64,000 nt of DNA from Vibrio sp. qd031 (GCF_002100145.1 NZ_JXQD01000001.1:145737-209736); one strand, 5' to 3'. Shown: positions 35,567 through 45,831, counted from the stretch's first letter. A program made the numbers and translations. The notes: generated by a model from the letters alone, not told the origin.

Positions 35567-36352
35567 ATGAAGACAGTACATTGGTTGTTGATGGGGTTAG
35601 TGTTGTTCGCCAGTGCCACCGTGGCGAGTCAAACCGAGTTTCCGACCTGTGAGGCAGCAACAAAACTACAAACAGAGATTCACTTATATATCGATGCAAG
35701 TGTGCTTGACCAATACTCCGAAGAATATGTCGAAGCCAAGCTTACGGCATGGGAGTCCTACGCTAATTTGGTGTTGTCTAACTCGTGCATACCTATCGAG
35801 CGCAAAATAACTAAAGTGACCTATAACTCGGCGATCGATTCTTATTGGTTTCAAGATCTTGAGGCCGCTAGAGAGCTATTGCAATATCATTTAGCGGATC
35901 CTATTGCTGAACAATCAGCCCAAGGTTTTCCTGTATTCACGGGCATTGTATTTGAGAGTTGGCTAGACAGTTATCACTCAAAGTACTGTGGTTTTGCCTC
36001 TCATCATTCTTACTTCTTTGCCATCGCCATTAATTGCCGCGATGCCACTTTTGAACATGAATTAGGCCATCTCAGTGGCGCGAGCCACGATAAGCACACG
36101 TTATTGACCATTGATGGGGTAGATAGTATCTCGGCCTACCTGACGGGACACTATCCAATGAAGAAAGCGTATTCTTTTGGAGCTAGGTGTGCTGAGCGAG
36201 GCACCGTTATGTCGTATGCAGCGGATACTATACCAGCCTATTCTAGCCCAAGTTTAATAGTGGATGGTCAGGTGTGTGGTGATAGTGAAACGGCTGATAA
36301 TGCTCGGGTGCTTAAAGAATTCGCGACTAGATATAGTCACATTGATGAGTGA
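35567..36352 (+). CDS. Secreted metzincin-type metalloprotease
   Basis: 261 residues. Signal peptide (MKTVHWLLMGLVLFASATVA), then an M12/M10-like catalytic domain. The zinc site is HELGHLSGASHD (164-175), the extended metzincin consensus HExxHxxGxxHD, followed about 40 residues later by the Met-turn VMSY (M215). Several Cys (28, 74, 141, 157, 208 and one near the C-terminus) suggest disulfides, as expected for an extracytoplasmic enzyme. No propeptide cysteine switch is evident. Probably exported by type II secretion or retained in the periplasm. The convergent trypsin-like gene suggests a small extracellular protease locus. Confidence 0.85.
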   Translation: MKTVHWLLMGLVLFASATVASQTEFPTCEAATKLQTEIHLYIDASVLDQYSEEYVEAKLTAWESYANLVLSNSCIPIERKITKVTYNSAIDSYWFQDLEAARELLQYHLADPIAEQSAQGFPVFTGIVFESWLDSYHSKYCGFASHHSYFFAIAINCRDATFEHELGHLSGASHDKHTLLTIDGVDSISAYLTGHYPMKKAYSFGARCAERGTVMSYAADTIPAYSSPSLIVDGQVCGDSETADNARVLKEFATRYSHIDE

Positions 36353-36466
36353 CTGATAGAGATAGCTGAAATTAAGTAGGGTGAACGTATATGAGTTCAC
36401 CTAAAAGACGTTTTGACAGGCACTATTGCAGATACTTATTAAGCACCTGTCATTTAATGAGTGTTG

Positions 36467-38086
36467 TTATGGCGTTGTTTGTATACGTCGACGCGTAAAG
36501 AGAAGTATGTATAGGCCACCAAGCCAAAACCCTAGCGATCCACCAGACTTAGGGCTGGGAGATTCTGGTGGATCTTCAACATCAACGCAGTATCCCCAAC
36601 TGATACAAGGGTCTACTACTGGCAGTTCATCGACAACAGAAATAGAAATAGCCGTGAGATAATCTGGGTTTTCTTCGGTGCCATTGCCATCCCCCCAATT
36701 AAGTACATCTGATACTGTAATTTCATTGGGTGTTTCCAGCCTTGGAGCTTCAAGTGTCACGGTACAACTATCACCACTGGGTAATAGGGTGGGGCAGTCG
36801 TTTGCTGTAATAGCGAAATAGGATCCATCCGATAAAAAAGGGCTGATCACCTTATCCTCAGATGTCAGGTTTTGAACCTTAACCAAGTAACTAGGTTCGA
36901 TTGAGTTCACTTTAACGTATGTTTCCTCAATGATTTTAGAGGCGTTAAGTGTATCAATGCGATCTACAATAAAGTCCCAGTATGGTGTCAGGGTTGCAAA
37001 AGAGTTTCCGTACTGACCGTCATCAGGATTTCCAAACACCGATGAAGCTACACCAATGACTTCTTGGTTATCATTGTACAGTGGTGTCCCTGAGTCTCCG
37101 CTGTATGCCGCTTGGTTCGTCCGTATCGTTGTAATATAACCAAGGTAACGAATCTGCATGTATTTTCTAATTTGGCCAATTAGGTCATCAGGGTTTAAAT
37201 CCTCATAGGCAATATCGCTACAGTCTTCCTCGAAGTTGCCACCAACTTTGTAAAATAACTGATAGTTACACTCTAATGTGAACTCGCCAGCGTTGACCTC
37301 AATAGGGATTTTACGGAGTGTATTTACGCTATCTTCGTTAGGCCCTCCACTGCCCCACCCCATAAATGTAAACGTGTCTCCCGATTTAATATTAAAGAGG
37401 TCAGTTACTTCGCTATGGTCGATGTATCCACCCTCTTGAATTTCATCAAGTTCTTTGAGGCCATTTTGAAGTGGTGCCGTGTATTTGTACGATATTGGAT
37501 GGTCTAGCTTAGCAATCGCTAGGTCATATGAGTAATGCCACCAATATATTGGCTTGTCGGGATGTATATTGGATTGATTGGTTTCCTCGCTAGAGCGAGC
37601 ATCTTCACCATAGAGTTCTTCATAAATCCATCCACCCATATGGTCACTGCGTTTGCGGTATCTGAAATTAGCAGCAACAAGTCGGTCATGAATTTTATCC
37701 GTGTAAACTTCACGCATGTATTCACCTTGAGCGATCTCGTCTCGCTCATTGCCATACATCGTAACCTCACCGTTGTAGATTAGGTTATCAATCTGAAATT
37801 TCTTTAGGCCACGGTAAATCTTTATGTCGGCGCTATCACCATCGTTTGCTTCATACTCAATCGGCAAACAGTGTCGAGCCGTCAATATCCACTCACCTGC
37901 GAGCAATTGCGCTCCGCAGCGCCCTGCTGACGTTTCGATATGAACCATTGAGTCGAAGTTTGCGTACTCTTGCTGAGTTACATCAGTGCCAAGAATAACC
38001 CGAGGAGAGTGTTGAGTCGCTGTAGCTTCGGTGACGAACCCCGCTAACGCGGTGATTGTTACCAATGCGAGTGAAGAGTTTTTCAT
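36467..38086 (-). CDS. Trypsin-like serine protease with GlyGly-CTERM anchor
   Basis: 539 residues. Signal peptide to about residue 22, then an S1 trypsin-like domain: His72 in LTARHC, Asp188 in YDLAIAKLDHP, Ser332 in YSGDSGTPLY. A beta-rich domain (about 380-490) follows, and the C-terminus carries a GlyGly-CTERM signal (KSGGSLGFWLGGLYILLF then RRR), recognised by rhombosortase. In Vibrio, VesA/B/C proteases of this type are exported by type II secretion and anchored at the surface. The order signal-protease-beta domain-GlyGly-CTERM matches. The region before the protease domain is short, so no long propeptide is present. An unusual insertion (about 105-180) separates His and Asp. Confidence 0.92.
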   Translation of the reverse strand: MKNSSLALVTITALAGFVTEATATQHSPRVILGTDVTQQEYANFDSMVHIETSAGRCGAQLLAGEWILTARHCLPIEYEANDGDSADIKIYRGLKKFQIDNLIYNGEVTMYGNERDEIAQGEYMREVYTDKIHDRLVAANFRYRKRSDHMGGWIYEELYGEDARSSEETNQSNIHPDKPIYWWHYSYDLAIAKLDHPISYKYTAPLQNGLKELDEIQEGGYIDHSEVTDLFNIKSGDTFTFMGWGSGGPNEDSVNTLRKIPIEVNAGEFTLECNYQLFYKVGGNFEEDCSDIAYEDLNPDDLIGQIRKYMQIRYLGYITTIRTNQAAYSGDSGTPLYNDNQEVIGVASSVFGNPDDGQYGNSFATLTPYWDFIVDRIDTLNASKIIEETYVKVNSIEPSYLVKVQNLTSEDKVISPFLSDGSYFAITANDCPTLLPSGDSCTVTLEAPRLETPNEITVSDVLNWGDGNGTEENPDYLTAISISVVDELPVVDPCISWGYCVDVEDPPESPSPKSGGSLGFWLGGLYILLFTRRRIQTTP

Positions 38087-38402
38087 AGTTATGTCCGTAT
38101 ATCATTTATGCCTAGCATTCATTGCATTGGCATCATCCATGTGATCGGTTTAGTTAGCGTCCAATTTAAGCAAGCTAAACTTAGGTAGGGCTATAATTAT
38201 CTGATATTTCGCATTATTTTATTAACCGTCATACTGTAAATCAAAAGAAATGCGTAGTTTTGACGATGACTTAACATTAATTTTTGTAAGGGCATATGTT
38301 GCTTAGGCGAGGAATGCGTTAGCACTAGTTGTTGGTAAAAGATCTTCTGTATCGATTAGTAAGGACATAATGTGTTTAGGTATCGAGTAAAAAAGCAGTT
38401 CA
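38087..38402. other. Intergenic region upstream of the ahpC regulatory site
   Basis: AT-rich, about 300 bp, between divergent trypsin and ahpC genes. No gene or RNA feature recognised. Confidence 0.4.
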
Positions 38403-38439
38403 ATAGGTTTCACCTACTGATTTAATAGAAACCTCCGAA
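38403..38439 (+). promoter_or_regulatory. OxyR-like binding site upstream of ahpC
   Basis: ATAG at 38403 and 38425 are 22 bp apart, with CTAC (for CTAT) at 38414, matching three of the four spaced tetranucleotides of the OxyR consensus; the fourth is degraded. It is 86 bp before the ahpC start, where OxyR activates in related bacteria. Confidence 0.5.
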
Positions 38440-38524
38440 TTTACCAATCTCTTAGTTCGTTGCAATATATCTCCATCGACGCAGGAAAGCGTTAACCACT
38501 ACAAACAACTAAGAGAGAAACATC

Positions 38525-39082
38525 ATGATCAACACTGAAATCAAACCATTCAACGCAACGGCATTCAAGCAAGGCGAGTTTGTAGAAATCACTGAGCAAG
38601 ACGTAAAAGGCAAGTGGTCTGTATTCTTCTTCTACCCAGCAGACTTCACTTTCGTATGTCCTACAGAACTTGGTGACCTAGCGGATCACTACGAAGAGCT
38701 TCAATCACGTGGCGTAGAAGTGTACTCAGTATCGACTGACACTCACTTTACTCACAAAGCATGGCACGATAGCTCTGACACAATTGGCAAAATCAACTAC
38801 TTCATGGTAGGCGACCAAACTGGCACCATCACTAACAACTTCGGTGTTATGCGTGAAGGTCAAGGTCTTGCAGACCGCGCAACGTTCCTTGTTGACCCAG
38901 AAGGCGTTATCCAAGCAATGGAAATCACAGCTGAAGGTATTGGCCGTAACGCTGAAGACCTAATGCGTAAAGTGAAAGCAGCGCAGTACGTTGCAGCAAA
39001 CCCAGGTGAAGTTTGCCCAGCTAAATGGAAAGAAGGCGAAGAAACACTAGCACCTTCTCTAGACCTAGTCGGCAAAATCTAA
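38525..39082 (+). CDS. ahpC: Alkyl hydroperoxide reductase subunit C (2-Cys peroxiredoxin)
   Basis: 185 residues, full length. Peroxidatic Cys45 in [12 protein letters not shown] and resolving Cys164 in [10 protein letters not shown]; the GGLG and YF-type oligomer features of sensitive peroxiredoxins are consistent. Reduces H2O2, alkyl peroxides and peroxynitrite in the cytosol, recycled by AhpF, encoded 240 bp downstream. AAGAGAGAAA precedes the ATG. A long hairpin with T run lies between the two genes and may reduce ahpF expression, giving the usual excess of AhpC. Very strong codon bias suggests high expression. Confidence 0.96.
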   Translation: MINTEIKPFNATAFKQGEFVEITEQDVKGKWSVFFFYPADFTFVCPTELGDLADHYEELQSRGVEVYSVSTDTHFTHKAWHDSSDTIGKINYFMVGDQTGTITNNFGVMREGQGLADRATFLVDPEGVIQAMEITAEGIGRNAEDLMRKVKAAQYVAANPGEVCPAKWKEGEETLAPSLDLVGKI

Positions 39083-39097
39083 ACCGCACTGACTTTA

Positions 39098-39172
39098 GAG
39101 CGCCTAACAATTAACTGTTTGTCCCGGACTACTAGCTGCGGCAAGTCATCAAAGAGTTAGGCGCTCTTTTCT
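39098..39172 (+). terminator. Hairpin terminator/attenuator between ahpC and ahpF
   Basis: Arms GAGCGCCTAAC (39098-39108) and GTTAGGCGCTC (39156-39166) pair perfectly around a 47-base loop, followed by TTTTCTTT. Position after ahpC suggests that part of transcription stops before ahpF. Confidence 0.8.
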
Positions 39173-39321
39173 TTACCACCAAATGCATTACCAACAAGCC
39201 AAAGTCACTGTGTCACTTGCGCCCCCTTTTTAGTTACTCCCTTTTTAAGCAAGACCGCATTTCGTTCAGTCAGTAATGAGTGAACAACCAGACTCAAATG
39301 AATTTAGGAATAGGCACTATT

Positions 39322-40914
39322 ATGTTAGATCAAGCCATGAAGCAGCAGTTGAAATCGTACCTTGAGAATCTTAAGACAGAGGTACAATTGGTATTAAGTT
39401 TGGATGATAGCGATACCGCCAGTAAGCTCCATCAGTTGGCGACAGATATTGCCTCATTGAGCAGCAAAGTATCTGTGATTGAAACGGGTACATCGGCTCG
39501 TAAACCCGTGATGGAAGTTGTTAATCCAACCAAGGGTACTAGCATTAACTTTGCTGGCTTACCAATGGGGCACGAATTTACCTCTTTGGTACTGGCACTT
39601 CTTCATAGTGGCGGTCACCCAATAAAATTGGAACAAGACGTTATTGACCAAATTGCCGAACTTGATAGCGACCTCAACGTTGAAGTCTTCATTTCATTGT
39701 CGTGTCAAAACTGCCCAGAAGTGGTTCAATCGTTCAACATGATGTCTGCGATCAATCCACGTATTAAGACTACAATGATTGACGGCGCAGCATTCCAAGA
39801 TGAAGTGAAATCACGCGACATAATGGCGGTGCCAAGTGTGTTTATTAATGGTGAGCTGTTTGGACAAGGCCGTATGTCACTGGCTGAAATCCTCAACAAA
39901 GTAGACACTGGCGCAGCTGAGAAGAAAGCGCAAAAACTGAATGACCAAAAACCGTTTGATGTGTTAGTCGTTGGTGGTGGTCCAGCTGGTTCGTCTGCCG
40001 CAATTTACGCAGCGCGTAAAGGGATACGCACCGGTATCGTTGCAGAACGATTTGGCGGTCAGGTAATGGATACCATGGCGATTGAAAACTTCATTTCAGT
40101 CAAAGCCACAACAGGGCCAAAGCTGGTTGCTAGCCTTGAAGAACACGTAAAAGAGTACGGTGTGGAAGTGATCACCGAGCAGCGTGCAGCGAATATTATC
40201 GACGCATCAGAAACAAAAGATGGTTACATTCATGTTGAACTAGAAAGCGGGGCAGTGCTTAAGGCGCGCAGCGTCATCACTAGCACAGGTGCTCGCTGGA
40301 GAGAGATGAACGTACCGGGTGAGCAAGAGTATCGCAATAAAGGTGTTGCTTACTGCCCACACTGTGACGGTCCATTGTTTAAAGGAAAACGCACAGCAGT
40401 TATAGGTGGTGGTAACTCAGGTATTGAAGCGGCCATTGATTTAGCGGGTATTGTAGAGCACGTTACCGTACTAGAGTTTGCCGATACGCTACGTGCAGAC
40501 CAAGTATTGATTGATAAAGCCAACTCGTTGCCAAACATCGACATCATCAAAATGGCACAAACGACTCAAGTCATTGGCGATGGAACTCGCGTTACGGGAC
40601 TTGAATATAAAGACCGTGAAACCGACGAAATCAAACAGATTGAATTGGCGGGTATTTTTGTTCAAATCGGCCTAATGCCAAACAGCGAATGGCTAAAAGG
40701 CACCAAAGTAGAATTGTCGCCTCGCGGTGAAATTGAAGTTAACGCACACGGTGCAACCTCAATGAACGGTGTGTTTGCAGCCGGAGACGTCACCACGGTT
40801 CCGTACAAGCAAATCATCATTGCGATGGGCGAGGGTGCAAAAGCGAGTTTAGGAGCGTTTGATTACCTCATTCGTAACCCTGCACCAGTAACTGTTGCTG
40901 AAACTTTACAGTAA
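39322..40914 (+). CDS. ahpF: Alkyl hydroperoxide reductase subunit F
   Basis: 530 residues from ATG 39322, which matches known AhpF starts ([17 protein letters not shown]); a frame reaching 39280 is less likely. N-terminal double thioredoxin domain with active-site CQNCPE (Cys128, Cys131), then a thioredoxin-reductase-like part with FAD motif [19 protein letters not shown], redox pair CPHCDG (Cys345, Cys348) and NADH motif [16 protein letters not shown]. Transfers electrons from NADH through FAD to AhpC. Ends with a strong terminator. Confidence 0.96.
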   Translation: MLDQAMKQQLKSYLENLKTEVQLVLSLDDSDTASKLHQLATDIASLSSKVSVIETGTSARKPVMEVVNPTKGTSINFAGLPMGHEFTSLVLALLHSGGHPIKLEQDVIDQIAELDSDLNVEVFISLSCQNCPEVVQSFNMMSAINPRIKTTMIDGAAFQDEVKSRDIMAVPSVFINGELFGQGRMSLAEILNKVDTGAAEKKAQKLNDQKPFDVLVVGGGPAGSSAAIYAARKGIRTGIVAERFGGQVMDTMAIENFISVKATTGPKLVASLEEHVKEYGVEVITEQRAANIIDASETKDGYIHVELESGAVLKARSVITSTGARWREMNVPGEQEYRNKGVAYCPHCDGPLFKGKRTAVIGGGNSGIEAAIDLAGIVEHVTVLEFADTLRADQVLIDKANSLPNIDIIKMAQTTQVIGDGTRVTGLEYKDRETDEIKQIELAGIFVQIGLMPNSEWLKGTKVELSPRGEIEVNAHGATSMNGVFAAGDVTTVPYKQIIIAMGEGAKASLGAFDYLIRNPAPVTVAETLQ

Positions 40915-40940
40915 TACATTGGAACGACCACAAACTAACA

Positions 40941-40970
40941 AAGTCGCAGAATATTCGCTGCGACTTTTTT
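40941..40970 (+). terminator. Rho-independent terminator after ahpF
   Basis: AAGTCGCAG and CTGCGACTT pair around an eight-base loop and are followed by T5-6. It lies 26 bp after the ahpF stop. Confidence 0.92.
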
Positions 40971-41200
40971 GTATGTGTAAAAGGGTACGTAAACTACTAA
41001 AACCAAGCGACTGCGGTCACGTATAGTGAAGAACCTTAGTAAATATTTACCTCCTTTTTTAGTTGCCTGTATCAATTTAAATATGCAAAAAGGGATTTGG
41101 ACGACTAAACACATTTTGACAACGCTAATCCTTTAACCGCTCGTTGTTTAGGGCAAACCAACTCTCTAATCTAGGTATAAATCCATAAGGAGAGTAGAAG

Positions 41201-42466
41201 ATGAAAAACTTCAGTCCAATATCTTTAGCACTAGGAATCGCAATAACTGCGGTTGGCTTTAGCTCTGCAATTTACGCCGAAGAAATTAAAGTATGGGCTT
41301 GGGACCCTAACTTTAACGTAGCAGCTATGAATGAAGCAGCGGAACGCTATCAAAGTGTTGATTCCAGCTTTAATTTAACAGTGATCGACTCGGGAAAAGA
41401 GGACATTGAACAAAAGCTTCATACAATGCTTGCGTCCGGTGTGACCAAACACCTTCCTGATATTGTACTCATAGAAGACTACAACGCACAAAAGTACATT
41501 CAGGCTTATCCAGGATCATTTTTACCATTGCAAGACTACATAGATTATCAACAATTTGCTCCATATAAAGTTGAGGTAATGAAAGTAAATAATGATGTAT
41601 ACGGAATCCCATTTGACTCAGGAGTCGCTGGTTTATTTTATCGTTCGGATTACTTGGAACAAGCTGGCTTTACGCACGACGATATGCTCAATATTACATG
41701 GAAGCGCTTTATTGATATTGGTAAACAAGTAAAGGAAAAAACTGGCAAATATATGCTAACACTCGATACTGACGATGTTGTCTTGCCTCATATAATGATG
41801 CAATCAGGAGGAGAGTGGTTTTTAGACGAAGAGGGTGAACTCAATCTCGCAAATAACAAAGCACTAATCGAAACGCTTGAGACAATTAAGGCAATCAGCG
41901 AAGCAGACATAGCTAGGCCTACTTCTGGGTGGTCGGAATTGATAGGAGGGTTCAACAGCGGTGATGTAGCTACGGTGACGTCTGGCGTATGGATTATGGG
42001 GTCAATTAAGAACGTGCCGGATCAAGCGGGTAAATGGCGGGTTGCTCCTATTCCAAAACTTAAGGTAGAAGGTGCTAAGCACGCCTCAAACCAGGGTGGA
42101 TCAAGTTGGTACGTCTTGAGCACGACTAAAAATAGAGAACTGGTGATTGATTTTCTTTCAAAGACCTTCGCGTCTGATGTCAATATGTATCAAAGCTTGT
42201 TGATTGATCGTGGCGCAATGGCCACTTACCTCCCTGCCGGCAAGGGTGAAGCCTATCAAACTGCAGATCCGTTTTTTGGTGGACAACAAGTGTTTGCTGA
42301 CTTTTCTTTATGGGTAAATGAAATACCTCAAGTCTCGTATGGCATGTATACACAAGAAATCGATGATGCAATTAGTGCGTCAATACCCGCAATATTGAAA
42401 GGAGCACCAGTAAAAGACGTGCTTACTCAAGTTGAGCAAAACCTGAAATTTCTACTAATACAATAA
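41201..42466 (+). CDS. Extracellular sugar-binding protein (family 1), orphan
   Basis: 421 residues. Signal peptide (LALGIAITAVGFSSAIYA) then EEIKVWAWDPNFNVAAMNEAAERYQ, typical of family-1 sugar ABC binding proteins (MalE-like). The central DVYGIPFDSGVAGLFYRSDYLEQAG and the late NQGGSSWYVLSTTKNRELVIDFL segments match that fold. The start ATG follows AAGGAGAG. Only a glycosidase gene follows (GH2, 64 bp later), and no permease or ATPase is present, so it must use a transporter encoded elsewhere or lost from this site. The glycan is unknown, though a galactoside or mannoside is plausible from the GH2. Confidence 0.88.
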   Translation: MKNFSPISLALGIAITAVGFSSAIYAEEIKVWAWDPNFNVAAMNEAAERYQSVDSSFNLTVIDSGKEDIEQKLHTMLASGVTKHLPDIVLIEDYNAQKYIQAYPGSFLPLQDYIDYQQFAPYKVEVMKVNNDVYGIPFDSGVAGLFYRSDYLEQAGFTHDDMLNITWKRFIDIGKQVKEKTGKYMLTLDTDDVVLPHIMMQSGGEWFLDEEGELNLANNKALIETLETIKAISEADIARPTSGWSELIGGFNSGDVATVTSGVWIMGSIKNVPDQAGKWRVAPIPKLKVEGAKHASNQGGSSWYVLSTTKNRELVIDFLSKTFASDVNMYQSLLIDRGAMATYLPAGKGEAYQTADPFFGGQQVFADFSLWVNEIPQVSYGMYTQEIDDAISASIPAILKGAPVKDVLTQVEQNLKFLLIQ

Positions 42467-42529
42467 TCCCATTCGCCGCTTGTCACATTGGCAGGCGGCA
42501 ACTTTGCGAGTTCCTTGGAGCAATTTTTA

Positions 42530-44782
42530 ATGCATAGTACACAATTTTTATATGAAGGTTGGTGGTTTGGCGCCGGTCATCACGTTTTATCGTCACTGAG
42601 CAATTTAGATAACTATCAGCAAGTCACTTTACCTCATAATAGTGTGGATCTCCCACTGAACTATTTTGACGAAACAGTTCTACATCAGGATTTTACTTAC
42701 CACAAAGTAATTACAATTAGCGAGACGCAAATAACTCGCCAACAGGTAATGACATTTCAAGGGGTCATGTGTGACGCCCATGTTTATGTAAATGGAGTGC
42801 TTAGCAAAGCGCACAGTGATGGATTTACATCATTTGATGTTCATCTAAATCCATTTTTAAAGCTAGGTGAAAACTTAATTACCGTGACACTTTCGGGTAA
42901 AGAAAATCCAGCAATTCCGCCATTTGGTGGCAGAATTGACTACCTTTGTTTTCCTGGTATATATCGCGATGTAACAATTTCTGAATATGACGAAGTTCGA
43001 ATAAAAAACGTAAAGATAGACACGCTGAATGTACTGCACGAACCACATGTGCAAGCCTCTATTTTTTTGGAAGAGTTTTCGGATGATTATCCAGAGCTCA
43101 TCATTGAGGTTCGTCTTTTAGATAGTGAGGGTAAAGAAATTGCACAGCCGAGAACTGTGCGTTCTAAGAGGCATTCACAGCGGTATAGTGTGGAGCTAAA
43201 TCCTGTCTCTAAAATTGAACTTTGGGAGCCGTCGAATCCTGCATTGTATACGTTAGAAATTAGTATAATGGGCAAAAGTGTAGAGGATAATTACAGTCGC
43301 CAATTTGGATTCAGGGAGGCTAAGTTTACGCCCACTGGATTTTATCTAAATGGTAAGCTGTTAAAAATTACAGGTGTAAATCGCCACCAAAGCTTTCCTT
43401 ATAAAGGATACGCTATGGGTAAGCGTGCTCAACAGTTTGATGCTGATTATATAAAGCATCGATTAGGGTTTAATCTAGTAAGAACATCTCACTATCCACA
43501 GTGCCCCCATTTTTTAGACCGTTGTGATCAAATAGGGTTATTGGTATTTGAAGAAATTGCAGGGTGGCAGCATATAGGCGATGATGCCTGGCAGAAAAGA
43601 GCAATAGACAATGTGCAATCGATGATTGAGCGAGACTGGAATCATCCGAGCATAATTCTATGGGGAACGCGCATTAATGAATCCCCCGATGATCACGATT
43701 TTTATTCAAAGACTCACAGTATGGCGAAAACCCTAGACCCTTCTAGACAGACTGGAGGAGTGCGCTGTATTCAAAACAGTGAGTTGTTAGAAGATGTCTA
43801 TACGATGAATGATTTTGTACTTAGCGATGACCAAATTAATCCAAATGATGAGATAGCACTAAGAACACCCCAATCAGTGACTGGTCTAACACGTTCGGTT
43901 CCATATCTGGTGACTGAATACGGGGGACATATGTTTCCCACTAAGAAAGCAGATTGTGAAAATTGGCAACAAGAACATGTCATGAAACACTTACGAGTCC
44001 TGGATGCTAGTTACGGAAATGCGAGTATTAGTGGTGCCATCACATGGTGCTTATTCGATTATAATACTCACCGAGATTTTGGCAGTGGAGATAAGGTCTG
44101 CTATCACGGTGTATCTGATGCCTTTAGAACGCCAAAGTTCGCAGCATACGTTTATGCAAGTCAGCAGCCCGCAACTGATGTTCCTATACTCAAGCCTGTC
44201 ACCTATTGGACTCGTGGAGAGAGACCTGCCGCAAAAGCACTTCCGTTGATTATATTAACCAACTGCGACTCAGTAAAAATCACACTTGCTGATGGTCAGA
44301 GTCAGTTTTACTTCCCTGATAGATCTCGCTTTCCTCATTTACCAAATGCACCGATAGTGATCGACGAATATAGTATTGGTGATCTCGAAATTGGAGGTTG
44401 GGGTTTAACCTGGGATGACGTTAGATTTACAGGGTACCTCAATGGCGAGATTGTCGAAGTCTGTGAGTTTTCAGGTTCACCAGTGCCAACAACACTTGAA
44501 CTTGATGTACAAACGTATCAGTTATATGCGAACTGCAATGACAGTTGTAGAATAGGTGTTGCAGCTCTAGACCAAAAACAACAATGCATGCCTTATTTCG
44601 ACGATGTATTATCGATTACGACATCAAGCAATTTAGCTGTTTGTGGGCCAAACCTTTTAACATTAGATGCCGGTAACAATGCATTTTGGGTAGTGGCGGC
44701 ACAGGCTGGCGAAGCGAGTATTGTAGTTGAAAGTCGATATTTTGGAAGAAAGGTCATTAACCTAACTGTGGTAGAAGACTAG
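42530..44782 (+). CDS. Glycoside hydrolase family 2 (beta-galactosidase-like)
   Basis: 750 residues from ATG 42530 (GGAG nine bases upstream; an open frame to 42488 is not needed). Sugar-binding jelly-roll (1-165), Ig-like domain (about 166-270) and TIM barrel (about 270-560) with GVNRHQSFPY, RTSHYPQ and WNHPSIILWGTRINES; acid/base Glu384 in INES and nucleophile Glu463 in LVTEYGG. An additional C-terminal Ig-like region ends near 750. It lacks a signal peptide, so it cleaves an imported oligosaccharide in the cytoplasm. The exact activity (galactosidase, glucuronidase or mannosidase) cannot be fixed. Overlaps the convergent LacI gene by 4 bp. Confidence 0.88.
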   Translation: MHSTQFLYEGWWFGAGHHVLSSLSNLDNYQQVTLPHNSVDLPLNYFDETVLHQDFTYHKVITISETQITRQQVMTFQGVMCDAHVYVNGVLSKAHSDGFTSFDVHLNPFLKLGENLITVTLSGKENPAIPPFGGRIDYLCFPGIYRDVTISEYDEVRIKNVKIDTLNVLHEPHVQASIFLEEFSDDYPELIIEVRLLDSEGKEIAQPRTVRSKRHSQRYSVELNPVSKIELWEPSNPALYTLEISIMGKSVEDNYSRQFGFREAKFTPTGFYLNGKLLKITGVNRHQSFPYKGYAMGKRAQQFDADYIKHRLGFNLVRTSHYPQCPHFLDRCDQIGLLVFEEIAGWQHIGDDAWQKRAIDNVQSMIERDWNHPSIILWGTRINESPDDHDFYSKTHSMAKTLDPSRQTGGVRCIQNSELLEDVYTMNDFVLSDDQINPNDEIALRTPQSVTGLTRSVPYLVTEYGGHMFPTKKADCENWQQEHVMKHLRVLDASYGNASISGAITWCLFDYNTHRDFGSGDKVCYHGVSDAFRTPKFAAYVYASQQPATDVPILKPVTYWTRGERPAAKALPLIILTNCDSVKITLADGQSQFYFPDRSRFPHLPNAPIVIDEYSIGDLEIGGWGLTWDDVRFTGYLNGEIVEVCEFSGSPVPTTLELDVQTYQLYANCNDSCRIGVAALDQKQQCMPYFDDVLSITTSSNLAVCGPNLLTLDAGNNAFWVVAAQAGEASIVVESRYFGRKVINLTVVED

Positions 44783-45831
44783 CTTTTTTCAAGTGGAAAT
44801 TTTAATGGTGAGGCAGCAGAAAAACTGTCTCTCCATTTCATTTCATGACCTAAAGTCACGCATTTGTTATAGGCGCGCCCATTGAGCCGTTCAACAAACA
44901 AATCGATAGCGGCCTCGCCCATTTCTTTGGCTGGCAGCCATACGGTCGATAGGGGAGGTGTCATTGTTTTTGCCATTGGAATGTCATTCATTCCTACAAT
45001 TGATATATCCTGAGGGATTCTCAATCCAGTTTCTAAAATCGCCCTATACACACCTATCGCAATAATGTCTGTTGCTGCAAACACTACATCCGGATAGTAC
45101 TCTTCTTTAAGTATTTCGCGCATCGATAGATAGCCTTCTTCGATGCTAAATGTGTTTGTAATCTTACAATATGCGTCTTGATAGCGGCCATATTGTTGAG
45201 TCAGTTGCCTAAATACATGTAGCCTAGTCTCGTCATTTCCAATAAAGGCTGGAGATTGAAAACCACTGTGTAAAATAGTCTTAACTACATCTAACGCTGC
45301 GTGATGTCTATCGAACATGACGCTATCACTTTTCATTCCAAGAGGGTTTGAATCTACAAATATAAGTTTGTTTGAGCAGCTTTGAATTTGTTCAATTTGT
45401 GTACTAGAAAAATGACCTACACAGACCACTGCATCTGCTTGCGTTAGCAAGGGAAGATTGAATTGAATTGTTGAGCTAAAGATGTGATGCGGAATTAGGC
45501 ATAATTCTTCAGCACGCTTTTCAATCCCTATTCTAATGGATGTAAAATAAGGGTCTAAACACTCGTCATCTGAATTCAAAAAATGAATGACGATCAAACT
45601 CGTAGCACTACCCGAATGCTTAACAAAATGTGATCTGGAAGTGATGAGGTTTTCAGCGGTTTTTCGCTTACGCTTTTCTTTGGGAGTTTGGTAGTTTAAC
45701 TCTTTGGCAACTTTTAATACTAGTTCGCGGGTGGCCTGACTAACAGATAAGCTGCGGTCATGATTTAGGACACGGGAAATAGTGGATTTGGATAGCCCAG
45801 TTTTTATTTTTATGTCATTAAGAGTCGTCAT
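44779..45831 (-). CDS. LacI family regulator of the GH2/binding-protein locus
   Basis: 350 residues from ATG 45831, giving MTTLNDIKIKTGLSKSTISRVLNHDRSL, a LacI helix-turn-helix; a longer frame extends to 45963 without family similarity. An unusually charged linker (KEKRKRKTAENLITSRSH, about 55-75) precedes the effector domain (VVCVGHFSSTQIEQIQSC, then DISIVGMNDIPMAKTMTPPLSTVWLP). It is convergent with GH2 and probably regulates the 41201-44782 genes by a sugar signal. The effector domain contains the conserved DVVFAATDIIAIGVYRAI motif. Confidence 0.9.
   Translation of the reverse strand: MTTLNDIKIKTGLSKSTISRVLNHDRSLSVSQATRELVLKVAKELNYQTPKEKRKRKTAENLITSRSHFVKHSGSATSLIVIHFLNSDDECLDPYFTSIRIGIEKRAEELCLIPHHIFSSTIQFNLPLLTQADAVVCVGHFSSTQIEQIQSCSNKLIFVDSNPLGMKSDSVMFDRHHAALDVVKTILHSGFQSPAFIGNDETRLHVFRQLTQQYGRYQDAYCKITNTFSIEEGYLSMREILKEEYYPDVVFAATDIIAIGVYRAILETGLRIPQDISIVGMNDIPMAKTMTPPLSTVWLPAKEMGEAAIDLFVERLNGRAYNKCVTLGHEMKWRDSFSAASPLKFPLEKS

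Noticed and set aside
36415..36450. GACAGG...CCTGTC inverted repeat between the two protease genes
   Set aside because: Arms are only six to seven bases with a long loop and no T tract; too weak to annotate.
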